From Elmis aenea (Eukaryota; Arthropoda; Insecta; Coleoptera; Elmidae), in NCBI GenBank assembly GCA_947652605.1, contig OX393579.1:43034970-43098969 (forward strand): a stretch of DNA of 64,000 bases, written 5' to 3'. The notes below the pieces were generated by a model. That model was not told the origin of the DNA, ran no database searches, and saw only the letters and a program-made list of their open reading frames with translations. Positions within the stretch are counted from its first letter, which is position 1. Each line of letters starts with the position of its first letter. Shown in pieces: positions 1 through 9,645 of this stretch. Position numbers and translations under genes: made by a program.

Positions 1-499
1 GTATTAGTTTATAATAATTTAATGAATACAATTGATCATTAAAGCAACCTCTTACAGACACATTTATCTAGCAAACAACCTACAAATCATTTGACAGCAA
101 AAAATTAAAGTATTATTTGGGACATCCAACATCAAACGTATTTACGTTCTGGAGTCAACAAAAAGGATATCCAATTATATATGAATTTGCATTTTTATTT
201 TGGTCCATTTGCTTTACAGCTTTATCGATTGAGTAATTTGTAAAAGTAAATTTATTATGATATACAAACAACATTAAAAATGTGTCATAGGCTGTATGTT
301 TCAATATAAAGACCATCCATAGGTGTTTCGGGTGTTAGAAATAGTAGAATGGTCAAATTAACAAAGAAGTGTGCTTTTACATTCTTATTAAAAGTATAAA
401 CTGCAAACGTACATGTTGGGCCAAGTTCTGAAAATATTCTGAAAACAACCGATTTAAAGCTCAATTTTAAAATTAAACCTTTTTATTTTCAGAAATAAC
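1..499. other. AT-rich DNA with decayed left arm of an old element
   Basis: No coding signal is visible. From about 318 to 420 the sequence resembles the reverse complement of about 7040-7150; the shared core ACAAAGAAGTGTG (left) / GTAAAGAAGTGTG (right, reverse complement) and a following GTACAT block are visible in both. It is probably the left arm of an old inverted-repeat element that encloses the pogo-like transposon. The short ORFs here look like chance. Confidence 0.4.
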
Positions 500-508
500 T
501 GCACAAGG

Positions 509-650
509 CCATTGATATTTTCGCAATAATTTTGCCCTTAATCCCTTCGAACGTGTTGCTTGGTAACAGTCCCTCGCCGTAGGCGGAAATAGTTAACTTA
601 AAAGCATCAAGTTCGAAGGGGTTAAAGACAAAATTATAAGCATTTCTCAA
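509..650. mobile_element. Small inverted-repeat MITE with 9-bp target duplication
   Basis: The arms (about 509-552 and 611-650) are inverted copies that share AATAATTTTG / ATAATTTTG and end inside with CCCTTCGAAC. The element is flanked on both sides by TGCACAAGG (500-508 and 651-659), a 9-bp direct repeat. Duplications of 9 bp are typical of Mutator-like elements, so a MULE-type MITE is the likeliest reading, but no transposase is present and the terminal bases are diverged. Confidence 0.55.
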
Positions 651-655
651 TGCAC

Positions 656-1790
656 AAGGGTTATTCGGCGGATAATTTTTCGCAAACACGTTATCTGATA
701 GTAGTATTGAATGAAACTACACAATTATATTGTCAAACCGACAATCATGGTTATGTATTGATACTTAGTAACAAACCCTTGGGTTGTCGTCAGTGTATTT
801 TTGACCCGATTTATTTAAATTCATCATATAACTTTAAGGACCTAAATTTCTCTGGATTTCTAAGTAAAAAATTATTAATATTAGAAATTTGGTGTTTTTA
901 GGTACCACAAAGATTTTAAACGAATGGCGTTAAAAACTGACCCAGCTTGCTTGATTTTTGAGATGAATAGTCAAATTTTGTATTTCTTAGTACGCTATGT
1001 GGGATTTTGATGTTACCAGCTAACAAATGTTAAGATGAATAGAACGGTTATGCCATTTAAAAAATTAGTACAGAAATACATTATGGAGGAAATAATTCGG
1101 TTATTAATTATGTTACAAAAAATTACATATTAGATTCAAATTTCTGAAAGGAATCGAAGAATGAAAACGAAAATTAAATAGGTATCTAAATTCGAAATAT
1201 AGCCCAAAAATTATGTTTGGATATTGTTGACCATAAGCTAGTAATTCGTTTGTTTTTCAATATATCAAAATCTTTTTACAGTACACCTTTAAGTATCGTT
1301 GAATCTAAAATACAGATTGAGTGCATCTTTGCTTGATATTGATAATATAAGTAACTAATAATATCACTGGCAACTTAATTTTTATATAACTAAATATAAA
1401 TTGGCGACATTACTTAAAAATTGTTTACAATTTACAATACATTACGTCTTAATGCAATTTTGCATTTTACTATCAAAAATAGCTAAAAATGTGTAGGAAC
1501 CTGTTTCGGAAAAATTTAAAAATTTATAACATACAAGTGTTAATTAATATTCAAGTCTTGTCTATAGGCTGTATTTCGGAAACGGATTAAAAATATGAGC
1601 AGTTTATTTTGCAAAAAATAAGTCAAAGCTATTTACGATTACAATAGTGTATGGCATTTTTATCTTTGAACATTTTTCTTGTAATTTCCTTTAAAATCAT
1701 TAATATTTTCGTAAATAGAAATTTTATTTTTAAACAGAAGTGCAAATGCATTAATTTTTAAAATGGCATAATGGTGGATTTGCTTCCCTA
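656..1790. other. AT-rich stretch without genes
   Basis: No long ORF or RNA gene is visible. TGACCCAGCTTGC at about 932-944 recurs in inverted orientation at about 6889-6901 (GCAAGCTGGGTCA). This supports an old outer element with arms on both sides of the pogo-like transposon. Confidence 0.5.
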
Positions 1791-1792
1791 TA

Positions 1793-2255
1793 CAGGGTGG
1801 TCCAAATTCGATGGGATTGCATGGGTATCTCGGTTAATATACAAGATAGAGAAACGGTTAAATTATCAAAAATGTGCAGTTTTTTGAGACAAACTCAAAA
1901 CCGTTTTCAAAAATATTTTATAATTTTCGGTTTTCGAGTTATTGAATAAAAAGTGTTTTTTTGTCATATTAATTATGTGTCATATCTCCGTTATTGTTGT
2001 AAATATCGAAAATATTTATGAAGATTAATTTTAGATATTTTTATGTTTAATTTGATTATATAAAAAAATATATTTTGCACTCGCCGTTAAAAAGTTATGA
2101 CGCAAACTCACCTTTTTTTAAATGGAAACGATAGTTGGCTATGACCTATTTAAATTCCTTATTTTTTTTCATTCCAAACATATAAGGGTTGATATGTTTA
2201 TTTTCAAAAATACGCAAGTTACGAAGGTTTTTTAGTTTTTTTTAAAGAAAATCAT
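1793..2255 (+). repeat. Left long TIR of the pogo-like element
   Basis: This is the inverted copy of about 5658-6124. It contains the subterminal module around 2121-2215 (AGTTGGCTATGACC, then TAAGGGTTGATATG) that recurs in other elements of the window. It is truncated by the run of Ns. Confidence 0.85.
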
Positions 2256-2455
2256 NNNNNNNNNNNNNNNNNNNNNNNNNNNNNNNNNNNNNNNNNNNNN
2301 NNNNNNNNNNNNNNNNNNNNNNNNNNNNNNNNNNNNNNNNNNNNNNNNNNNNNNNNNNNNNNNNNNNNNNNNNNNNNNNNNNNNNNNNNNNNNNNNNNNN
2401 NNNNNNNNNNNNNNNNNNNNNNNNNNNNNNNNNNNNNNNNNNNNNNNNNNNNNNN
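2256..2455. other. Assembly gap (200 N)
   Basis: Exactly 200 Ns follow the left arm and precede the transposase reading frame. The gap probably hides the inner end of the left arm and the transposase start. ORFs called across it are artefacts. Confidence 1.
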
Positions 2456-2494
2456 AGTGAAACCACAGCAAAGGAAAAAGAAATAGCCGATAAT

Positions 2495-3967
2495 ATGTTT
2501 AGTTATCTTCATTCGCTGTTGATGGGAGATGAAGATGATTTTACGTTGGTATTTTTGGACGCAGATGAACAACCAGATGCAACGAACTGCACAGCAGAAG
2601 CTGATTTCGAAGAGAGCGAAGAGGAAACAGAATGTCCGTTCAACCAACAATCTTGCGAATTAGCATTGGATGAAATTCAAGATATTGTTAAGTATAGTAG
2701 AAAAAAGGATGGCAAAAGAAGGACATTATCTTCAATACAACGTAGGTACAAAAAGATGAAAAAGTATTCATCATGGGGCATAATTCACAAGTGGGAACAA
2801 AGACTGTCAAACAGTTGTTATAAAGATAAAATGACACTTGTTAAAAGTTATTGTTTAAACAAGTTTAAAGAGGCAAGGGAGAGAAACTGTGCAATTCACG
2901 ATATTGATGTACAAAGTTGGGCGATTACTGGTGCTTCAACAGTTAACTTTCATAATTTCAAAGCTAGTCACAGTTGGGTCAATCATTTTAAAGCTAGGAA
3001 CAAAATCGTTTCTCGACGAATTACAAAAATTGTTGGCAAAAAGTACATTACCAACACAAAAGAGGTTTTGCTGGCTTCAAATTCTTTTATCGTTGATGCT
3101 AATGTACAATTGGAGAACATTAATCACCAATTTATTTTAAATACGGATCAGTCTGGATTTAACATTGAAGTGGCATCAACTAGGACATTGTCAACGTCTG
3201 GTGAGAAAACAACTATTGTTGCAGTTAAAAGTGTAAACGCCACCCATCATTCGTACACTGTCCAATATGCATGTTGTATGGATGGATCTATTTTACCAAA
3301 TTTTTTTATTTGTTTACAAGAACCAAAGGGAGTTTTTGGACCAAGAGTTCAAAAAGAGGTAGAAATTTTATCTGAAAAGCATAAGAATGTTGTAATCACG
3401 TGTTCAAAATCTGGCAAATTAGATAAAGGCCTCGTAAAAATGTTTAACGAAAAAGTTTTGGCTCCGGCAATTACCGATCAATATGCGCTAATCGTCGATT
3501 CATGGGGTGGACAACAAGACAATAATTTGTACAGCGACATTAAGTTTAACGGTAAAATTCTAAAAATACCACCACACTGCACTCCCATAAATCAACCACT
3601 AGATGTGTATTTCTATCGACAATTGAAAATAATGGTAAAAAGAATTGCAACTTATGTACAGTTACATCAACTTGATGTAGATATAACGTCAAGAAATGGA
3701 ATTATTAGGATGCATTCATTTTGCCATAATCAATTGTCATCCAACAAATTTACATCTATGATTAAATATGCTTGGAAGAAAAGTGGATTCAACGTTGAAG
3801 TAGATGAATTTGAAAATGTCAATCAAATATCCTTTTTAAACATTTTAGGCCTAAAATGTTTTGATTGTGCAAATTATTCATTTATTAAGTGCTCCTGGTG
3901 CAACAAACCTTTATGTTTTAATCACATTCTTGGTAAAAACAATTTTCATTTTCACGAGCAAAATTAA
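2495..3967 (+). CDS. pogo-like DDE transposase with C-terminal Cys/His-rich domain
   Basis: The frame is 490 codons without a stop or frameshift. It stays open upstream to the gap edge at 2456, so the first visible Met may not be the true start. Residues 1-60 are acidic. Residues 70-130 look like a first helix-turn-helix. Residues 150-180 contain FKASHSWVNHFKARN, the signature of the second half of a CENP-B DNA-binding domain. The catalytic core shows ILNTDQSGF (D218), LIVDSWGG (D335) and PINQPLDVYF (D370), a DD34D spacing. The tail has C455, C458, C466, C469, C474, H477, H485 and H487, a cross-brace zinc-finger pattern reminiscent of the piggyBac tail domain, which is unusual for pogo. The protein is expected to cut and paste the surrounding element in the nucleus by binding its long TIRs. 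Nothing visible disables it, but the missing start leaves activity open. Confidence 0.85.
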   Translation: MFSYLHSLLMGDEDDFTLVFLDADEQPDATNCTAEADFEESEEETECPFNQQSCELALDEIQDIVKYSRKKDGKRRTLSSIQRRYKKMKKYSSWGIIHKWEQRLSNSCYKDKMTLVKSYCLNKFKEARERNCAIHDIDVQSWAITGASTVNFHNFKASHSWVNHFKARNKIVSRRITKIVGKKYITNTKEVLLASNSFIVDANVQLENINHQFILNTDQSGFNIEVASTRTLSTSGEKTTIVAVKSVNATHHSYTVQYACCMDGSILPNFFICLQEPKGVFGPRVQKEVEILSEKHKNVVITCSKSGKLDKGLVKMFNEKVLAPAITDQYALIVDSWGGQQDNNLYSDIKFNGKILKIPPHCTPINQPLDVYFYRQLKIMVKRIATYVQLHQLDVDITSRNGIIRMHSFCHNQLSSNKFTSMIKYAWKKSGFNVEVDEFENVNQISFLNILGLKCFDCANYSFIKCSWCNKPLCFNHILGKNNFHFHEQN

Positions 3968-4219
3968 CTTTTTTTAACTCCACACATCAAGCAATCCATC
4001 ACGATAGTTTTTAAGGATTTGCGCTATTATTTCCTTTCCTCCAATACTAGTTTCAACCTTTTCATGTAGATTTTTGTAAAAACCTTAAACAAACTTATAT
4101 GAGACTGTCGTTTCTTTGTTTTAAAGATCATAATGATTTGAGCCATTTCCAATCGCTAGGTAAATATTTAGTTCGAAGAATACCATTAAAAATAACAGTT
4201 ATTTATTTGTAGCACTTGG
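3968..4219. other. Spacer downstream of the transposase
   Basis: AT-rich sequence between the transposase stop and the Penelope insertion. No further motif is recognised. A polyadenylation site is likely here, but no single site stands out. Confidence 0.5.
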
Positions 4220-4231
4220 CAGATAATTCTT

Positions 4232-4753
4232 TTTTATTCTTGAGGCTTTCGCGGCCGTTATCCATAATACAATCTTCGTTTCCGGGTTTGGAACCGCGTC
4301 TTCTATATTTAGAAGTAGTTGACGTTTCGACCATTGTGTCTTGGTCTTTTTCAAAACGACTAATTTGTGAGGGATGATGCTGGGTTTATATATCCAGCTT
4401 GTGGAGGCGTGGCGTTCCGCTTGATGGGTTTGTTCTGCCTCAGTGATTTTGTGATGACTGGTTTCCAGATGTTTGGGAGTTGTATGCCTGTGTCTCTGTT
4501 GTAGTTGTTTGGGTTCTTAATGATTTCCAATGATTCTCGATATAATCTTGGCCAGAAATGGTTTGCGTGAGCCAGTAGTTTTGTTTCTCTGAAGAGGATG
4601 TTGTGTCCTGGGTACAGGAGCTGGATATATAAACCCAGCAACATCCCTCACAAATTAGTCGTTTTGAAAAAGACCAAGACACAATGGTCGAAACGTCAAC
4701 TACTTCTAAATATAGAAGACGCGGTTCCAAACCCGGAAACGAAGATTTTATTA
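4232..4753 (-). mobile_element. 5'-truncated Penelope-like retroelement with inverted pseudo-LTR
   Basis: The insertion is flanked by the 12-bp direct repeat CAGATAATTCTT (4220-4231, 4754-4765). The left part (about 4232-4400, minus-strand sense) and the right part (about 4619-4753) are inverted copies that share GGTCGAAACGTCAACTAC and GGTTCCAAACCCGGAAACG. Between and overlapping them, the minus strand encodes the end of a Penelope endonuclease ORF. The GGCCGCGAAAGCCTC end and the CGAAACGTC box fit Penelope-like elements, whose pseudo-LTRs carry hammerhead ribozymes. Here the hammerhead core is degenerate. It lies inside the pogo-like element. Confidence 0.75.
4360..4644 (-). pseudogene. C-terminal fragment of a Penelope-like ORF
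   Basis: The minus strand reads HANHFWPRLYRESLEI, then KNPNNYNRDTGIQL and PNIWKPV. In Penelope-like proteins this tract follows the GIY-YIG endonuclease core near the C terminus (a W-x-x-R ... E-I ... H/N-P-x-N-x-N-R-D-x-G pattern). It is followed by AGYINPASSLTN and a stop. Neither the reverse transcriptase domain nor the GIY-YIG motif is present, so only the extreme 3' end of the element was inserted. The first 14 or so residues of this frame come from the antisense of the inverted pseudo-LTR and are not part of the original protein. The fragment is non-functional. The family call rests on this motif, the flanking pseudo-LTR structure and the variable-length target duplication. Confidence 0.7.
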
Positions 4754-4765
4754 CAGATAATTCTT

Positions 4766-5361
4766 GCTACCGGTGATCAGATTAGTATCGGGGTATTCTT
4801 AATATTGATTACTGTCATTTTAGTATTTAATACCTTTTGTTCTGAAGTTTTTATGAGGTAAGTCATTTGGAAGAAACTTCTAGGTATTCTTTTATGAAGT
4901 TGTTTCTTTTGTACATACTTCTCTGAGGGAAACGGTTGGAACAATTTTTGTGAATGTTTTGCAAATACGTCAGTTTTTCGTTACTTTTCCTTGCCCCTTT
5001 GTTAGTATTAGTTTTAATAGAAGGATTATGTTGTAGTGGTCTCTTTAATTAATTTTAGTGTTGTTTTCCAAAGCGAACAATCAGTTATTTACTTCGGTGA
5101 CTAATAAGTTGTCTAAATAATTTTCAATATTTTGGTTTTTAAGATTCAATTGTTGTCAATTAAATTAATAAAAAGTTTGTTATACAATTTTCTGATTTTT
5201 TAAATAGCTGTTTCTGTTTAACTAGTTTTTATGTGATTAAGATTTTATATCCATTTCATAAAACTTGTACTTTTTTAAAAAAATTATTCAGTTTGGGTAA
5301 AGTTCAAAATAATAAAGAGTTATTATAAAAATTAAAATGTTGCAAGTAAAGAAAAAAACTT
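4766..5361. other. Gene-free interior of the pogo-like element
   Basis: AT-rich sequence between the Penelope insertion and the tRNA-like segment. No coding or RNA signature is recognised. Confidence 0.5.
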
Positions 5362-5434
5362 TTGCCGGGACCGGGAATTGAACCCGACCTGTCTGTTTGA
5401 CTGAAAGTTACTCTACCGCCTGAGCTATCAACCA
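5362..5434 (-). pseudogene. tRNA-like segment, probably SINE head
   Basis: The minus strand carries a pol III box A (TAGCTCAGGCGGTAGAG) and box B (GGGTTCAATTCCCG) at tRNA spacing. The D and T arms can pair, but the acceptor stem does not, and no anticodon loop with T at position 33 can be formed. A run of T follows on the minus strand, as expected for a pol III stop. This fits a tRNA-derived SINE head or a dead tRNA copy inside the pogo-like element. Confidence 0.6.
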
Positions 5435-5657
5435 ATCGAATGTTTCAGTGGTTATTTCAATTACATATAGTAATATAGGCTAAAAAAAATATTTCAAACC
5501 GGTTTTTCACCCGGTTCCGGTACGCGTAAGCCACTTTTGAAATTGCCGAAATTTATTATTTTATGTCTTATTTGTTTGTGCAAATTTGTGTAAAAATCGG
5601 TGAGTCACTATCGAGATACTTCCCTTGTTAGTTTTTTTTTTGTTTCCATAGCCTACT

Positions 5658-6124
5658 ATGATTTTCTTAAAAAAACAAAACTAAAAAACCTTCGTAACTA
5701 GCGTATTTTTGAAAATAAATACATCAACCCTTATATATTTGGAATGACCAAAAAATAAGGAATTTAAATAGGTCATAGCCAACTATCGCTCCCATTTAAA
5801 AAAAGGTAAGTTTGTGTCATAACTTTTTAACGGCAAGCGTAAATTTTTTTAAAAAAGTATAATGAAATTAAACATAAAAATATCTAAAAATAATCTCCAT
5901 GAATATTTTCGATATTTACAACAATAACGGAGATATGTCACATTATTATTAAGACAAAAAACACTTTTTATTCAATAACTCGAAAACCGGAAATGATGGA
6001 ATATTTTAAAAAACGGTTTTGAGTTTTTCTCAAAAAACTGCACATTTTTGGTAATTTAACCGTTTCTCTATCTTGAATATTAACCGAGATACCCATGCAA
6101 TCCCATCGAATTTGGACCTGCCTG
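5658..6124 (+). repeat. Right long TIR of the pogo-like element
   Basis: Inverted copy of 1793-2255, carrying the reverse-complement module GTCATAGCCAACTATCG at about 5773-5789. It ends ...TTTGGACCTGCCTG before TA. A diverged copy of most of this arm stands alone at 35870-36124. Confidence 0.85.
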
Positions 6125-6126
6125 TA

Positions 6127-6880
6127 CACTCCCAATTTACCAGTAATTTTAAAAATTTAAAACAAGTGAAATTTCCGACGACTTTATCAGTTCTATTAAT
6201 GACAGTGATTCAATACATGAATAAACTTTTACATGAAATATGTACTTACATAAATTACTTATACTTATATTTCAAAATGTACTGATGTATTTTATGTATT
6301 TTATGAATATTATTGATAATGAAAAAATAGTTAATTAAACTTATAATGAAATGCATTATATAAATTACTTATATTCTATAATTTACTCATCTTTGTTAAA
6401 TTACTGTCTTACCAAACATCACTTTAGTTAAACAGACAAAATCAACACAAGTCCGTAGTTTTTATAAACAATTAATTTTGAAAGATGCTTAAGTCACTTT
6501 ACAGTAATGAAAAATGGCGATTCGTTAACGTCTGTGCGAAGTTATGTATACTGAGAAAAATGGAAGTAACCGAGATAACAAACATAAGTGAAATTCTTTA
6601 TACTTAGCATAAATATTTTTATGCACATTAGAATGCAAACATTTAATATCTCAAAATAACATAAAAGTAACTTATGCCACTTTTAAAATAAACGGCTTAT
6701 ATTTGATATTAATTTTCCTGTGTATAGTGGGTGAATAATGTACCATATTTTTGTTGGTAACTTCGTTAATCAACGCAATATCTTCTCTAATAATGCGAAC
6801 GATATATAATTTGTACGTAAAAAAAAATGCATCATTTTATTCATTGCGAAAGTATGTAAAAAAATGACTATCGTCTTCTA
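6127..6880. other. AT-rich stretch without genes
   Basis: No ORF, RNA gene or clear repeat. The sequence is low complexity, with TTATGTATTTTATG-type runs near 6290. Confidence 0.5.
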
Positions 6881-7160
6881 AAAACTAGGCAAGCTGGGTC
6901 AATTTTGAAGATCTCCACGCTATTAAGGCCTTGGCCTAACCCACCGATACCATTTTTTTTTTTTTGATAATGAAAAAGTTATCAAGAATTTAAAACTAAT
7001 TTTTTTTCAGGCTTGACCTTTTCAGGAACTGACCACAAAATGTACATATTCAGTTGTATTGTTACCGATCATAGAAAACACACTTCTTTACTGATTTATC
7101 TATTCTTTTTTTTAATCTTTAACGGTTTCTGAGATTCCCATGTTCTTCATGTTGAAACAT
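6881..7160. repeat. Decayed right arm of an old outer element
   Basis: GCAAGCTGGGTCA (about 6889-6901) and the tract at about 7040-7150 are inverted relatives of about 932-944 and 318-420. The arms are badly diverged and no termini or target duplication can be fixed. Confidence 0.35.
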
Positions 7161-7832
7161 GCAGCCTGCGTACTTTGTCATAAGTCTGTTCGTTGTAATA
7201 ATTCAACATTTGCTTTAGTTTTAGTCGACATTTTAGGACGAACAAAAACTATCCTCCGAACAATGACGAATGTTTTCATGAACTCATATTTCATTGCATG
7301 GAATTGGCGCCTTACCAAATAAATATTTTATTACACTACGTGTTTTTGAATATCACACATAATATATGAATACACGGTTGGGAACGAATCAAAGAAAAAT
7401 ACAGCGTACAATAGCGAGGGGTTTAGAAAATAAACTCCCGACAGCTGTAAGACGCAGGCGGATTAATTATACAGGCATTGACTGGGATCAATTATGATAG
7501 AACAAGGGCTGTGAAAGAGCCCCATGTGATATATTCACTACTCACCAGTTAAAAGCGTATTCGCAAATCTGCTCGGTATTGTTGAGGGTCACGCATGGTA
7601 CCACTTTAACAACCGGCACGCACGCTTGTACACATAGACAAACCCTAGAAGTGCTTGATAGTGAGCAGTTTTTTAAAAGCAAATTAATTACGGCAACGTT
7701 TCAAGTTTAAATGTTCATTAAGTAATCGGACTGTTTGCTAAGTCAATTAAAAATACATTTAAATTATTGCACAGTGAAAAAAAAAAATACGTTGTCAATT
7801 TTAACGCCAAAATGGTACAAATTTTAGAATAA
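7161..7832. other. Gene-free stretch
   Basis: No recognisable gene or repeat. Around 7430-7640 the base composition is less AT-rich than its surroundings, with no convincing ORF. Confidence 0.4.
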
Positions 7833-7833
7833 A

Positions 7834-7883
7834 CAGGGTGTCCCAGACTACATTTCTAGCATGGGGATCTCGCTTATTATAGG
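7834..7883. repeat. Solo CAGGGTGTCCC element end
   Basis: ACAGGGTGTCCCAGAC opens a short left-end remnant of the TA-CAGGGTG group. It is cut off by the start of the AGGTTTGTTCCAAC MITE. Confidence 0.45.
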
Positions 7884-8057
7884 TTTGTTCCAACAAGCGA
7901 TTTCAAATCAGTTCATGGATAAGTACATGAACTTGTTTATTCGCATGCGTGAACTACATAAGATGTATTGGGCAGTATTAGCCGTTGTTGGAACTATTTT
8001 ACGACTGGTTTAACTATAAATGACATTTGCGTCTATTGGGTTCATAGAAATGAGCAC
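7884..8057 (+). mobile_element. AGGTTTGTTCC MITE, copy B, left part
   Basis: It starts AGGTTTGTTCCAACAAGC and matches the intact copy at 45674-46160, sharing GACATTTGCGTCTATTGGGT. It is interrupted at 8057 by a hAT element and resumes at 12151. Confidence 0.7.
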
Positions 8058-8301
8058 ATCACAAGTAGGGATTGTAATACCGGTAAACCGGTTTACCGGT
8101 TTACCGGTAAATCGCAAAAAATGCTCTTCAAATTTTACCGGTAATTTGCCAGTTTTTTACCGGTAATTCCGGTAATTTTACAATATCTTTCTAATCATGA
8201 TAAAAATCTAAATCAAATAATCGAAAAAAAATTGACGTATTTTCAAAGAGAAAAAATAAGGGGAAAGCATACAAATGGCATTATGATTGTTTGATTGTTT
8301 A

Positions 8302-8448
8302 CTCACTACTCGACCAACAAGTGTAGTAGAATCCGAAAAAGCTTTTTCCGCGGCTGGATTATTTTGTACAAAAATTAGGTCGCAATTAGGAGACGATAGT
8401 TTACATAAATTATATTTTCTACGTGGTTATTTTTTAAGAAAAGTTTAA
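8302..8448 (+). pseudogene. hAT transposase C-terminal dimerisation domain remnant
   Basis: The frame reads RPTSVVESEKAFSAAGLF, then CTKIRSQLGDDSLHKLYFLR, and stops. This is the conserved hATC block of hAT transposases (P-T-S-x-x-x-E-R-x-F-S-x-A-G ... L-x-x-x-x-x-x-x-L-x-F-L), which mediates transposase dimerisation. Only about 49 codons remain. The catalytic RNase H-like core is absent, so the element cannot move itself. The same block survives, further truncated, at 32262-32375 in the sister copy. Confidence 0.8.
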
Positions 8449-8649
8449 AATAAAAAATATTGTTAATAGTTTGACAATATAGGTATATTATGTTAAATGA
8501 TTTGATATTTTATGTTCAGAATAGTTTTATTTTCATGTGTTTTTTGTAATACTGGATTATATTTTTGTAATATTTTTATTTCATATATTATATATTGTCA
8601 TTTTATATTGTGTTATATTAATATTACATAAAAATATATTAGATTCGTT

Positions 8650-8817
8650 AATGGCTGTTAACTAATATATTGTATGAAACTGATTGGGATAGTTTAGGCT
8701 TCAACTATCTCAATCAGTTCCATAATAAATAAATGTATATAAATATATTTATTTTTAATATGGTTTTCGGAGTTTATCGGGGTAATATTTAAATTGGCTC
8801 GACGTTTCGGCAAGCTC
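8650..8817. repeat. Shared internal segment of hAT element 1 with Penelope-like box
   Basis: This tract includes an imperfect hairpin (GATTGGGATAGTTTAGGC ... CTATCTCAATC) and GGCTCGACGTTTCGGC, which on the other strand reads GCCGAAACGTCGAGCC, a box typical of Penelope pseudo-LTRs. It recurs in inverted orientation at about 31950-32140 in the sister copy, so it was acquired before the copies spread. Confidence 0.45.
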
Positions 8818-9645
8818 TAGGGTTTCTTTCCCGGGATCCCGGGATCCCGGTCCATTTTAAGCTATTTTATATTTCCCGGGAAATGATTTCTGTCCCGGGA
8901 ATTCCCGGGATTTTAAAAAAGTGTTGTTTTCGTTTATTTTGTGCTAAGATATTTGTAATACTATCATAACTTATCAGAATTTCATACTTAAAATGTCTTT
9001 ACTAATATTAAATTATGGAAAAACTTCAAAATAATTTTTCTCTTTTAGTATGGCGCAAAGAAGCCCGGTCTCCATTACAAAGTTAATATCTTCAAAATAC
9101 TTTTACAGTTTTATTTTTGTGCACCCTGATAATTCAAAGCAAAATAGCTTATAAATGAAATTTTATTGTTAATAACGATGTTTCTTTGCTGCTAGATGCT
9201 CTCAAGACAATTTCACCTACATCAATAGAGACTGAGAGAGCATTTTATGCAGCAGGACTTTTTGTTAATAAATTAAGAAAAAGACTAATTGACTGAAGCA
9301 CAGATCACCTTTGTTTTCTTAAATCACATTACAAAAATTCATTGTAAAAATTATATTATTGTATTCATAAATATGAAATTGCAATAGAAAGGTTATAATT
9401 CCCAAATGTATGTTTCTCTCACCAATATTATTGAATTATTTGTAATAATCATGGAGCAAATGCATTACATATATGACTTGGAGTTGTTTTTAAATAATAA
9501 ACCGCTCCATTAATTTTTTGGGTTATTAATTTTAAAATATTGACATAATTTATTACATCCCGGGATCCCGGGAAATCCCGGGACAAAGGCCGATTTCTTC
9601 CCGGAATCCCGGGACAAGCAAAATGGTCAAATATGAGAAACCCTA
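8818..9645 (+). mobile_element. hAT element 2 (TAGGGTTTCT termini, CCCGGGATCCCGGG repeats)
   Basis: The termini TAGGGTTTCT and AGAAACCCTA are flanked by a perfect 8-bp duplication GCAAGCTC (8810-8817, 9646-9653). Subterminal CCCGGGATCCCGGG palindromes are present at both ends. It is inserted in hAT element 1 and carries a dimerisation-domain remnant at 9201-9347. Confidence 0.85.
9201..9347 (+). pseudogene. hAT transposase dimerisation-domain remnant with in-frame stop
   Basis: The frame reads SPTSIETERAFYAAGLFVNK, then LRKRLID, one TGA stop, then STDHLCFLKSHYKN and the terminal stop. This is the hATC block of hAT transposases. The single internal stop and the absence of a catalytic core make it a pseudogene. 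It is about the same length (49 codons) as the remnant in the enclosing hAT element, but clearly from a different family. Confidence 0.75.

Larger units (their letters stand above)
1793..6124 (+). mobile_element. pogo-like DNA transposon with very long terminal inverted repeats
   Basis: The left end CAGGGTGGTCCAAATTCG and the right end (reverse complement CAGGCAGGTCCAAATTCG) are flanked by TA (1791-1792, 6125-6126). The arms match inwards for more than 460 bp: 1793-2255 against about 5658-6124. TA targets, termini starting with CAG and a CENP-B-type plus DDE transposase (2495-3967) fit the Tc1/mariner/pogo superfamily. The left arm runs into the assembly gap, so its inner limit is unknown. 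Later insertions are a Penelope fragment (4232-4753) and a tRNA-like SINE head (5362-5434). Confidence 0.85.

Noticed and set aside
2232..2650. Several minus-strand ORFs spanning the gap
   Set aside because: They exist only because Ns are read as open codons; they are antisense to the transposase and arm.
5362..5434. Functional tRNA gene
   Set aside because: Boxes A and B are good, but the acceptor stem does not pair and no valid anticodon loop forms.
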